Shown here: piece after piece, positions 1 through 8,312 of the stretch
Layout of the letters: each line of letters starts with the position of its first letter
Numbering within the stretch: the first letter of the stretch is position 1
DNA from: Lobulomyces angularis
Lineage: Eukaryota > Chytridiomycota > Chytridiomycetes > Lobulomycetales > Lobulomycetaceae
Direction: 5' to 3'
Length of the DNA: 11,819 nt
Assembly (NCBI GenBank): GCA_027604685.1
Contig: JADHYX010000463.1
Coordinates: 1 to 11,819, forward strand
Notes under the pieces: model-generated
Database searches by the model: none
What the model saw: the letters and a program-made list of their open reading frames with translations, nothing else
What the model was told of the DNA's origin: nothing
Position numbers and translations under genes: made by a program

Positions 1-74
1 CTGATCCTCCAGAACCTGCAGATCCGCCAAATGTTGCTGATTCTTCATGTGCAGTATTTGTCCCAATGACATAG
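1..74 (+). CDS. 3' end of an unidentified gene (partial)
   Basis: The reading frame starting at position 3 is open to a TAG at 72-74 and reads DPPEPADPPNVADSSCAVFVPMT. Third codon positions are almost all A or T, as in the confident genes here, and the region is clearly more GC-rich than the following 400 bases. The residues form a Pro/Asp-rich tail with no recognisable domain. Two alternatives remain. A splice acceptor (AG at 53-54, after a pyrimidine-rich stretch) could begin an exon in another frame reading ICPNDIEIEENS. The minus strand is also open here. The call rests on composition and the stop only. Confidence 0.3.
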   Translation, partial: DPPEPADPPNVADSSCAVFVPMT

Positions 75-541
75 AGATAGAAGAAAATTCAATACCTCGA
101 AGTATATTTTTTTGTACATTTCTTAAAAAATATTGAATTCTATATTTGTGTAACAGGATAGGATAGACCACTTTTTAGAATATTGAAACACAACAAATCA
201 ATATGTTAAATATTTTGAAACTGCTAGTGTTATCAAATATGTATATATATAATATTTTTTTGAAATGATGACAGTGTTGCATTTCAAGGTATTTCAAATT
301 CTTCATCTGTAAAGTTGGAAAAACAATGAATTTTCTTATGTCACTTTGGAATTTACCAAAGGACCTCATCACTTTACATCTTACTCTAAGTCAAATTTAC
401 TGAATGTTTTTAAAAATTTAATTAGGTTAAAAAAAAAATATATATATATATGGAGGAAGATCCTCTAAAACACTTAAGTGTTTAAATTTTTCTTTTTCAT
501 CAGGTTTTTAGGGTTTCTTTTTTTTAACTTTGAAAAAAAAT
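75..541. other. AT-rich intergenic region upstream of SmF
   Basis: No gene is assigned here. The stretch contains A/T runs, a TA repeat at about 439-450, and two adjacent inverted repeats at 453-483. A 65-codon minus-strand ORF (372 to 175) starts with a plausible-looking MMRSFGKFQSDIRKF segment. It degrades into ATA/TAT low complexity, matches no family I know, and has no supporting exon structure. A plus-strand frame of about 20 codons ending in a TGA near position 330 is also open. Neither is called. The region should hold the 3' UTR of the first gene and the SmF promoter. Confidence 0.5.
453..483. repeat. two adjacent inverted repeats upstream of SmF
   Basis: Positions 453-457 (GAGGA) and 461-465 (TCCTC) form an inverted repeat with a 3-nt spacer. 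Directly after it, 468-483 is a perfect 16-bp palindrome, AAACACTTAAGTGTTT. The pair lies 59 bp upstream of the SmF start codon, in otherwise A/T-run sequence. A dimeric transcription-factor site is possible, but no known factor is claimed. Confidence 0.5.
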
Positions 542-1014
542 ATGAGTGTAAGTTTAATTGATATCAAGTTTATTAATAATAGATTTTTTTTTTTCTCAAC
601 CAAAATATTACCTTCCAATAGTTCACTCCTATAAATCCTAAGCCATTCTTAAATGAAATGACCGGTAAACCAATCCTTGTAAAATTAAAATGGGGAATGG
701 AATACAAAGGTTTTTTAGTTTCTGTGGATGCATATATGAACTTACAGGTATTTTTTTTTCTTTTTATTTTTTTCATTTTTTTTTTGTATTGAAGTTTTTT
801 AATTTTTATTCCTTTTTATTTTGTTTCGTTAGCTTGCAAACACTGAAGAGATTGTTGATGGTGTTTCAAATGGGATTTTAGGAGAAGGTGAGGTTCTGGT
901 TCGGTGCAATAACATATTATATATACGGCGTAAATATTAATATTTTTTTAAAATTTTAAATTTTTTTTTTATTTTTTTAATAAAGGTTTGGATGAGGAGA
1001 TGGCAGAAGATTAA
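542..1014 (+). CDS. SNRPF: Small nuclear ribonucleoprotein F (SmF), four exons
   Basis: SmF is one of seven Sm proteins forming the ring on U1, U2, U4 and U5 snRNAs in the nucleus. Exons are 542-547, 622-747, 833-929 and 986-1014, with GT-AG introns of 74, 85 and 56 nt, joining in phase to 85 residues, close to the human length of 86. The start is ATG-AGT followed immediately by a GTAAGT donor. The Sm fold is clear: [13 protein letters not shown] at the N terminus, Sm1 with [18 protein letters not shown] (residues 25-42), and Sm2 with [12 protein letters not shown] (65-76). Arg68 and Asn70 of the RCN motif sit at the RNA-contacting positions. One oddity is a two-residue GE insertion before Sm2, so the sequence reads LGEGEVLVR where known SmF proteins read LGEVLIR. 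The C terminus is short and acidic. Identification is very secure; the last acceptor is slightly less so. Confidence 0.95.
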
Positions 1015-1554
1015 ACCAACTATAATTCAAAAAAAAATAAAATAAAAAAAAATTATTATATATATATATTTTTTTTTTTTTAATTTAGTTGAAAATCACA
1101 TCCAACATCACCAATAGAATGTGTAGTAATATTAAAATATCTCAAAAAAAAATAAAATTTAATTAAAAATATATATATATATATAATGATAAAAAAAAAT
1201 AATTATTTTTCTAATTTAATTTTTTTTTTTTTTTTTTTATAAATTATTTTGATTATCTTTTTTTAAGATAAATTTTTTTTATCACTTGAAAATTTATGAA
1301 AAAACAAAAATTTTTCATCAATCATAAAAATAATAATACTTTTATTTCATATATAAAATAAAAAAAAAAAAAAAAATTTAAAAAAAAAATTTAAAAAAAT
1401 GAAATATGTAAATTACTAAGGGATATAAACTAAGCTGGGAGATATAACAGAGTATAAAGAGAAATAAATAAAAAAAATTAAAATTAAAAATAAAAAAAAA
1501 GAAAAATTCCAACAAATCAAACCAATAATCATCATTTTTTATATTGTTTTTTAT
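1015..1554. other. AT-only intergenic stretch with microsatellites
   Basis: The stretch is almost pure A and T, with TA repeats near 1058-1068 and 1170-1184 and long A or T runs (for example 1221-1238 and around 1359-1376). It follows the SmF stop codon, so it must include that gene's 3' UTR. No coding frame with Sm-like or other recognisable content was found. A slightly less AT-rich patch at 1420-1460 shows nothing interpretable. Confidence 0.55.
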
Positions 1555-1940
1555 TCATTTAATCAAAAGTAACATTTGTAAAACAAAAGTATTGAGATCC
1601 AAGGACCAATGGCCATTAAAATTAGTGCAAAAAGAAAAGAAATGGTTTTGAAACTGAAACTGATGGTATGTTTTGAAAGTGGAAATTGCATCCACTGCTG
1701 CGAAAGTATGCTCTTTTGAATTGAACTTATCTTTGTATTTACTGAATCCATTGTCCAAATCTTAAATTAAGTTCTTAACTGATCTAAAAAAAAAATTTTT
1801 TTTTTGAAGGGGGAGATATTCGGCTGCGCCATCCCAATAGAGAACTTTTAACTTTTGAAGAAATGAAGTCATCATAAGCTGATAATCGAGAAACCATAAA
1901 AATTCCGTAAAAAATAATAGGAATCGGGCTTATATAATCC
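1555..1940. other. GC-richer island, unassigned
   Basis: This island stands out from pure A/T flanks and is open in several frames on both strands. On the plus strand, 1609-1665 reads MAIKISAKRKEMVLKLKLM and runs straight into a consensus GTATGT donor. A branch-like CTTAAC and an AG at 1808-1809 could join it in phase to 1810-1851, giving a 32-residue product. Another frame there reads IRLRHPNRELLTFEEMKSS and stops at 1875-1877. On the minus strand, 1758 to 1555 is open for 67 codons with a soluble-looking first half. I recognise none of these. The island is probably a small gene or RNA gene, strand undecided. Confidence 0.3.
1790..1905 (-). ncRNA. candidate short Pol III-type RNA
   Basis: On the minus strand a TATA-like TTATATAAG (1938 to 1930) is followed about 30 nt later by the GC-richest segment of the area. 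The segment can fold GGGAT-GGC-GCA-GCC...TCTCCC into a hairpin (about 1839 to 1810) and contains TGATGA. It ends in an A-run followed by a run of nine or more Ts near 1795. A TATA box about 30 nt upstream plus a T-run terminator is the layout of U6-type genes. No ACAGAGA (U6), U5 loop or other known snRNA core is present, so identity is unknown. The same segment could be coding. Confidence 0.2.
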
Positions 1941-2120
1941 TTTTTTTTTTTGTGTTGCTAATGTTTATATTTTTTTTTTTTTTATTTTTATTTAAATTTT
2001 AGAGTAAACCAAATAATTAACTAAAAAAAGATATATATATATTTATATATAGTTATATTAAGAATTAAGAAAAAAAAAAATAGAAAAAAAAATTAATTTT
2101 TTGTGCTATAACCAAATCTT

Positions 2121-5100
2121 TTAATCAACTCTAGCCTTTTTATATCCAGCATTCCCTTTACCCAAAACTTTTACATCATTGTGAGATTCCTGGTTCATAA
2201 ATTCGTTGTTGAGTCTCTTTTTTGTATTATCTAGCATTCCATCATAAAAATATCCGCTTTCCTCAACATTGCCACCTCTTCCAAGGTTTCCACTACCACC
2301 ACCACCTCCCAAAACTTTAACATTAGAGTTAAAATCATCCTCCCCAAAATTATTAAAGTTTTGGTAATTTTGATAATTGTCTGCCGGATTTCCAAAAAAA
2401 TTTTGCTGCATTTGCTGCTGCTGCTGTAAAAAGTTTTGCTGTGCTGCATAATGAAAATTCTTTTTCATCATTAAATCTGGGGATGAATTCGCATTTCCTC
2501 TTGCTCCCATATGAGGTTTTAACCCATCAGCTCCTTGCGCTATATTCTTGAACGATGGTTTTTCTCCATTATTATTCATTCCAAAGTTGCTAATCTTTCC
2601 ACCTTCAATTAGGTTTTTAAATCCTCCGTTGTTTGGTCTCTTCGGCATAGGAAAATTTTTTGGATTTTGGAAATTGTTGTAATTTTGCTTCAAATTGTTG
2701 TTGTTTTTTTGAAATGTTGCGTTATTTTGTGAATTTTTATTGTTAAATCCCATGTTATTGTTAAACTTTTTAAACCCTGGTTGCGTTTGTTGGACAAATT
2801 GAGGCTGCTGCGCTTGAAGCATTTTTTGCTGTCTAACTATAGTTTCGTGATTAGGTGGATACGATGGTGTTCCATGAGCAGAATCAATTAACGGATTCCC
2901 AACTGTATTCATAAAAAAATATTTTAAAAAAAAATTTCATTTATTCATTATTTTCTTACGATCAGGTTCTTCCATAACATACTGGGACAAACATTTACCT
3001 CCTCCTCTTGCACTTTTCTCCATAGTATTTTTATCCGCTAAAGTCAGAGCATCTATGGGTAAGATACTTTCTCCTTTTTCAAAATCAAATTTTTACCTAG
3101 AAAAAAAAAAAAAAAAAACATTTTGTAATTAAATTTTAACATTATAAAAAATTAAGTTAATTTGTAAAAAAAAAAATTGTTGTTTCGACAAAACAAAAAT
3201 AATGTTTAAAAACTTCTTTTTTCCTACCTTGGTCCAAAACCAACACCCCACTTTACTCTCAAATAGCATGATTCTCCCACAAGCTTAGATTGTAAATTTT
3301 TATGAGCATTAAGTGCTTCGTCTCTAGTACCCATCTTTATAAATGCATGGTACTTGTCGTAATTTATCTAAAAAAATAATTTTTTTTTTTTTTTTTTTAA
3401 ATATCATTGAATTATTTATGTAAAAATAAAATTATAAAATTTAAAAATTACCGTGACAGATTGAACTTTTCCATATTCTTCAAAGGTGGATCTTAAATTT
3501 TCTTTCGTGGCTTCTTTATTTACACAACCTACATACAAAGTTCTGCTCAACACTAAAATTTTTTTTTCTCAGCATTATACGATTATATACGATAAAACAC
3601 ATACCTTTGATATGATTAGGTGGAACATCCACTCCAAATTCTGCTTCTTTACAGTAAGGAGGGTCTCCAGGATCCGAAAATTTTGATTTTCCTTTTTCTT
3701 CAACTTTACTAAAGTTAGATTGACTATTCGTTAAATTTTCACTAGAGTTAAAATTTGAAGTGGGAGCAGTTTGATTTAATCCTAGTAAATTTCCACTTTG
3801 AATATTCATTAGATTTTGAAATGCAGCAAAGGAATCATTAGTTGGCGTTCCTGTGACGTTGGCAGCATTATTGTTTGCATTCATCCACGACGTTGGATTA
3901 ACTGAACCTGTTTGGCCCACTGTCTGTTGGTTTGCTATTTGGGTATTTGGCAATCTTTTTAAATTTTTTTTTTTTTAAAACAAAATTAGCAATGTTTTCA
4001 ATTTTTTTTTTTTGTTATAACAATAAAAAAAAAGTTTCCAATTTAAAAAAAAAATCACTCTTTTAAGACTCAGTAAATTTATACAGTAAAATATTTTTTT
4101 TTTTGACATATTCGGACAGTAGTATATGTAAAGTGTATTATATAGATAATAAGTTGTATATTTTATCTTCAAAAAAATTAAATTAGTTTATTAGAATTAT
4201 AGTAAATATTCAAATTTTTATAATAATATATTACAAAAGTATATACGATGTTTCAAGCTGTTCCACACAATATTATCGTTCAAGAAGTATTCACTGACCG
4301 GATTAAATAATAAAGCATTACAATTAAAATCCCTAAAATACAATTCGTTTTCACACAAAAAAGCATTTAAAATTTTAATACACTCTCGCACAAATAACAT
4401 AGTTTCATATACTTACAGAACACTGGAAAGCATCTGCAATTGCGAACTTAGAGACTTACTGTCCTCCTCATTGCAATTAAAAGGAGACCCAGCTGCTAAT
4501 ACATTCTGAGAAGGTAGAGGTATATTTTGCTGTTGTAATTGCTGCGCATTCATTATAACACTTATTAGTTGCTCCTGACTAACACCTTGTGCCTGAAGAA
4601 TCGCAGACATAAGTTCAACATTCCCTGCAGATTGCGGGTGATTCACAATTGCAGGTACTGGTTGAGATTTTGTTAAGGCAGCCAATGTATTTAAAACTTC
4701 ACTGTTTGTAGTGTTTATATCTGAAGCCAACTCTGATGAAGTTTCTTCAGGTGAATCAGAATCTTTTTTTGAATCTCTTCTTGAAGACCTATCTGAAGTC
4801 TTCTCTTTGCCTTTAGCAGATGACTCTGGCAAATATTTTTTTTCTAGTTTCTCCAGTGAAGAACTGGAAAAAAAGGGAGATTTCTTCCACAAAGTGGAGA
4901 GCCGACGAATTTTTTCCTAAAAAAAATTGTAAGTCCCATTAAATGCGTGATGAAAGTTGAGGAAAAATTAAAAAGTATTAAAAAAATTTATTTCTTAAAT
5001 TACTTTATCTTTGGCAGGAGCATTTTTTAAACTACTAAATATAGGTTCAATTTTTTCGTTAAACCTTTTCGGGTATTGGTTGGATTCTGGGGTATTCACT

Positions 5101-5420
5101 TTTTGAGCTGCAAATTAAGAAATTAGAAAAAAATATATAAGATTTAAGATTTGTATTAATATCAGCTTGGAAAAGAAAAAAAAAAATTGTTTTTTACCTG
5201 CTTTGCAAATGCTGTCAATGACATACAAACCAGATAACTTATATTCAGGTGAGCAATTGACAATAAACTTTTCAACTGAAGAAACTATATGTTTAGAAAC
5301 TTTTGTATACTTCAACGCACTCTTGGTTAAATCTGTTATTTTCGAAGCTGACACAGGTGGCTTGGATTCAGTAAGAGAATAAAGTAGTTTATCAAAAACT
5401 ATAATTTCTTTAACTGACAT
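2121..5420 (-). CDS. NRD1/seb1: Nrd1/Seb1-type CID-RRM termination factor, eight exons
   Basis: This nuclear protein should bind the Pol II C-terminal domain through its CID and nascent RNA through its RRM, directing termination and 3'-end processing. Exons (minus strand) are 5420-5198, 5107-5004, 4916-4417, 3954-3605, 3552-3452, 3367-3228, 3096-2960 and 2902-2121; all phases agree and give about 778 residues. The CID spans residues 1-130, with PEYKLSGLYVIDSICKA and a KIRRLSTLWKK helix. A Ser/Lys/Glu-rich then Gln/Asn-rich linker follows. The RRM covers about 385-475, with RNP2 TLYVGCV (397-403), RNP1 KYHAFIKM (431-438) and the fungal signature WGVGFGPR (466-473). Exon 7 carries the family's LPIDALTLADK and MEEPD segments. 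The C terminus is Gln/Asn/Gly-rich and prion-like. The codon after Arg473 is TAA, described in the findings. Family assignment is secure; the acceptors of exons 4 and 7 are the weak points. Confidence 0.92.
3955..4416 (-). other. long third intron of the Nrd1/Seb1 gene
   Basis: At 462 nt this intron is far longer than the other 25 reconstructed here (30-131 nt). It begins with a consensus GTAAGT donor whose TAA is an in-frame stop after Leu277. After that stop the exon-3 frame continues with a 60-codon ORF (4400 to 4218). An AATAAA lies on the minus strand at 4192-4187. The end holds a GCTAAT branch-like site and a purine-only tail, AAAAAG, before exon 4. The 4218-4400 part is less AT-rich than the rest. 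Confidence 0.6.
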
Positions 5421-5786
5421 AGTTTATCTCAATGTTTCGTTGTTATTACGTGTAAAAAAAACAGCAGTGTTTTGCCAAAAAATTTGTGGTTACTTTTGTG
5501 TTTTTTGATTCTCTTTTTTTTTTTTGAGGTTACACCAAATTTTATATTTTTTGAGGAATACAATAACCCTCTTCTTCATTTGAGCACACCTATTGAAAAG
5601 ATTTGTTAGATTAAATATTAAAATATTCAACTTTTTTTTTTTGACCAATTTTATTTTCTAACATCATCTATATGTATATACTATCTGAAAATTCATTTTC
5701 AGTTCACTAAAAATTTCAAAACATAAATCCTTTAATTAAAAAAAAAAAAAAAAAAACTCTTAGAAAAAAGTATCTTTTTTATTGTT
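5421..5786. other. intergenic region between two minus-strand genes
   Basis: This gap lies between the Nrd1/Seb1 start codon and the stop codon of the next gene upstream. It contains T runs (5515-5525, 5631-5641) and a long A run (about 5738-5755). It should hold the Nrd1/Seb1 promoter and the 3' UTR of the neighbour. No coding frame or structured element was recognised. Confidence 0.5.
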
Positions 5787-8312
5787 CTATTCTAAAAAAT
5801 GAACCCATTGCTTTTCCATTAACCGAAGTTTACAACATTTAAAGACTTTTATTAGTAAAAAAAAATTAATGCATTTTATAGTCAATTCAAAATTAATGTA
5901 TTCATCACTTTTAACATCGCCACTTTGACAACTTGAGATTTCAGCAAAAATATTTTTTTTTGTTAAGAGCAGGGCAACATCAATATTGCTTATTTTAAAC
6001 AAAGCTTTTTCTGCTGTTTTTACAATATCCTTGCAGTACTCACTTAAAAAAATAAATTTGAAATGGTTTATATTAAAAATTTTCAATACTATTGGAGACA
6101 CTTACTGATAAGAAAAAAGTGAAGGTAATATTTTTCTGTAGTTATCTTGAAAAAATATGTCATTTTTTAGACTAAAGTTCAAAGTAGCCTGTACAGTTTG
6201 TTGAAACTTTAATTATAAAATTTTATTTGATGCTACCTTTCCATTAAATTTTTCCATTCCAATACAAGCACAGTTTTCGAAATCTGATCGGTTATTAAAC
6301 AGTCCTTTATGATATTGATTCTGAACAGGAACATTTTGTGGCAGACAATAATCAAGGTCGTCAACATATTTTTTACATAAAAATATCAACTCTATAACCA
6401 TTGGTTTGTGTTGAGTTAACAATTTTTAAATTTGGTACCTGGAAACTCTCCAATTTCGCTTTTGAATCCGTTAATAGTGCTTGCATTTAAATATAAATAC
6501 ATTTCTACTGTTATTGGAAAAATGAATGTCTTCATTTCAATCTGAAATTTCCTTCATTTTTTTTAATTAAATGGTTGAGATTTTAGTTAAAAGTATAGAA
6601 AAAATTTTTTATGACAATACCAGTGTTGATTATTTGTTCCAAAACAATGAACCGTGGAGCCATTCTTTCTTTCAAGTGGAGATAATACAACAATTACTTG
6701 CAATAATTAAAATTTTTTTATAAACTTTTTTTTTTTTCTACCTTTCACATCTAAACTTTGAAAATTCTTAATAATATCGTCACTGAATTTAAATTCCAAA
6801 TCTAAATAAGGTTCGTTCCGTACATCTGAAAACTTCTTAAGCATTTTAAATTTTACAATCTTTTTTTTTTTTTTTATTAATGACACGAATTCATTTAAAA
6901 CTGCAGTTAAAACATTTTCATTTTCGATTGATTGAACAAAAGTCTAAAAAAATATTTTTTGTATTTATGAAAAATTTTTTTAAGTAACACTGTAAACCTT
7001 TTGTTGTTACCTGTAATGTCCGTTCTTTTGATTTTTTCACAAAGTCTAACTTTTCAATGTAATCAGTCCAATTCTAATAAAACTTTGGATTAGTTTAAAT
7101 AAAATCTTTGTATTAGTTACGAACAGACAACGGTTGCACAATGTTTTCCCCATTACAATCCGAGTTTTCAATATTACATACTTTTAACTTTCCTGATGAA
7201 ACAACATACATTATAAATTTGGAATTTAAACTGCAACCGAAATCTAGGCAACTACCAGATATTAATCGAAATTTACCTAATACTTTAAAGGAACAGACAA
7301 AAAATTTTGTCAATACCTTCTGAAATCATAGGTAGTCCAAAAATTTGAAGTTTGGCATCATCATCTAGTGTTATCAAATTTCCCTAAAGAGTTTTTTTTC
7401 AAAAAATTTTTGTAAAGAAAATGATTAAAAAAAACCTACCTTACTGTCCACTTTAGCCTTTATCACGTTTTTATATAAATTATAATGTTTTTTTTGAGCA
7501 GAGTTAGAATCTAATACAGTGATTTTACCGTCTACTCTAATAAATACGTTAATTAAAAATAAAGATAAAATTTCAAACCCAAAAATTAGTACCTCCTTTC
7601 CATAAATGATAATATTTAGTATTTGATGCTATACACCAAAAAAAAATTATTAATAACAAATGATTTTTAATTCACTGATTACTTGAATGTCCAGACGTTC
7701 TGTTATTACATCCTCACTCAAAGTATAAAGCTTTCCTAAAGGAGTGGTAAAATACAATACAACAGATCTAAAGAAAAAAAAATAAAAAAATATTGAATTT
7801 CAAAAACATAGGCTACCTGTTTAAAGTACAATTTCTGCTAATCGACGCGCAAGCAACGCTGTAAGCAATGTTACATTTACTTTTTTTTGTTAAATTTAAT
7901 AAATTAGAATTAGTTGGAGGAGATTGCCCAAAATAATAGAGATCGTAAGAGTTCTGGGATATTTCTAGTAAAATTGCGACCTCTTCATCAATGCATTCAA
8001 TTTGAGCTAATCTTTTACAAGTTGGTATATAGAATTTATTTGAATTCAAGTCATTAGCATAGACTTCATTAGCTTCAATGTTTTCAATTTTTAAAATGAT
8101 TAGATAATCTTGATTAGTTGAGCAAATGATATAGTGATTGAAATATATTATAGCATCAATTAAGTTTGCATCATATAATTCAGTATTAATCAAAACTACC
8201 TAATTCAGTTTAGTTACATAAAGTAAAAAAATTGAAAATTAATTACTTTCCCAGTGGCATCAATTACCCCAATTGTAAATGAAGAAATTATTAAACAACC
8301 TTCTAATTTCAT
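5787..8312 (-). CDS. divergent beta-propeller/helical/beta-sandwich protein, 14 exons
   Basis: Exons (minus strand) are 8312-8247, 8199-7817, 7767-7676, 7628-7593, 7534-7440, 7383-7317, 7276-7125, 7073-7011, 6943-6742, 6696-6621, 6551-6439, 6391-6237, 6206-6106 and 6042-5787, giving about 618 residues. The start is the first ATG, directly after an in-frame TGA. Residues 1 to about 295 look like a degenerate WD-type propeller, with repeated strand pairs such as GVIDATGKVVLINTE, GKITVLDS, GNLITLDDDAKLQIF and IMYVVSSGKLKVCNI. A helical segment follows (WTDYIEKLDFVKKSKERTLQ and on), then an all-beta part (LDVKVIVVLSPLE, FQIEMKTFIFPITVEMYLYL), then a mixed helical C terminus ending in TAG. Propeller, coil, sandwich and platform is the layout of FAAP100/FANCB and of BBS subunits. 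I infer only a distant resemblance and give no symbol. Exon 7's end and both ultrashort introns are uncertain. Confidence 0.75.

Noticed and set aside
175..372. 65-codon minus-strand ORF
   Set aside because: Half of it is ATA/TAT low complexity; no family match, no supporting splice structure.
690..881. 63-codon plus-strand ORF
   Set aside because: It runs through SmF exon 2 in the wrong frame and then through the intron's T tracts.
2231..2449. 72-codon minus-strand ORF
   Set aside because: It is a shifted frame of the Gln/Asn/Gly-rich last exon of the Nrd1/Seb1 gene.
3093..3095. Alternative genetic code with TAA or TAG as glutamine
   Set aside because: The many Gln codons in the confident exons are all CAA or CAG, and no other confident exon has an in-frame TAA or TAG. 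SmF also ends with TAA at its expected length. One TAA does not support a code change.
4243..4296. C/D snoRNA in the long Nrd1/Seb1 intron (plus strand, CGATGT ... CTGA)
   Set aside because: The C box deviates from consensus, there is no terminal stem, and the strand is opposite to the host gene.
4218..4400. 60-codon ORF as an independent gene
   Set aside because: It lies inside an intron in the same frame as exon 3 and lacks coding bias at first positions; treated as part of the intron observation.
4711..4920. 69-codon plus-strand ORF rich in Ser/Glu
   Set aside because: It is the complement of the Ser/Lys/Glu-rich linker exon of the Nrd1/Seb1 gene.
7141..7323. 60-codon plus-strand ORF
   Set aside because: It is antisense to a propeller exon that joins in phase with its neighbours.
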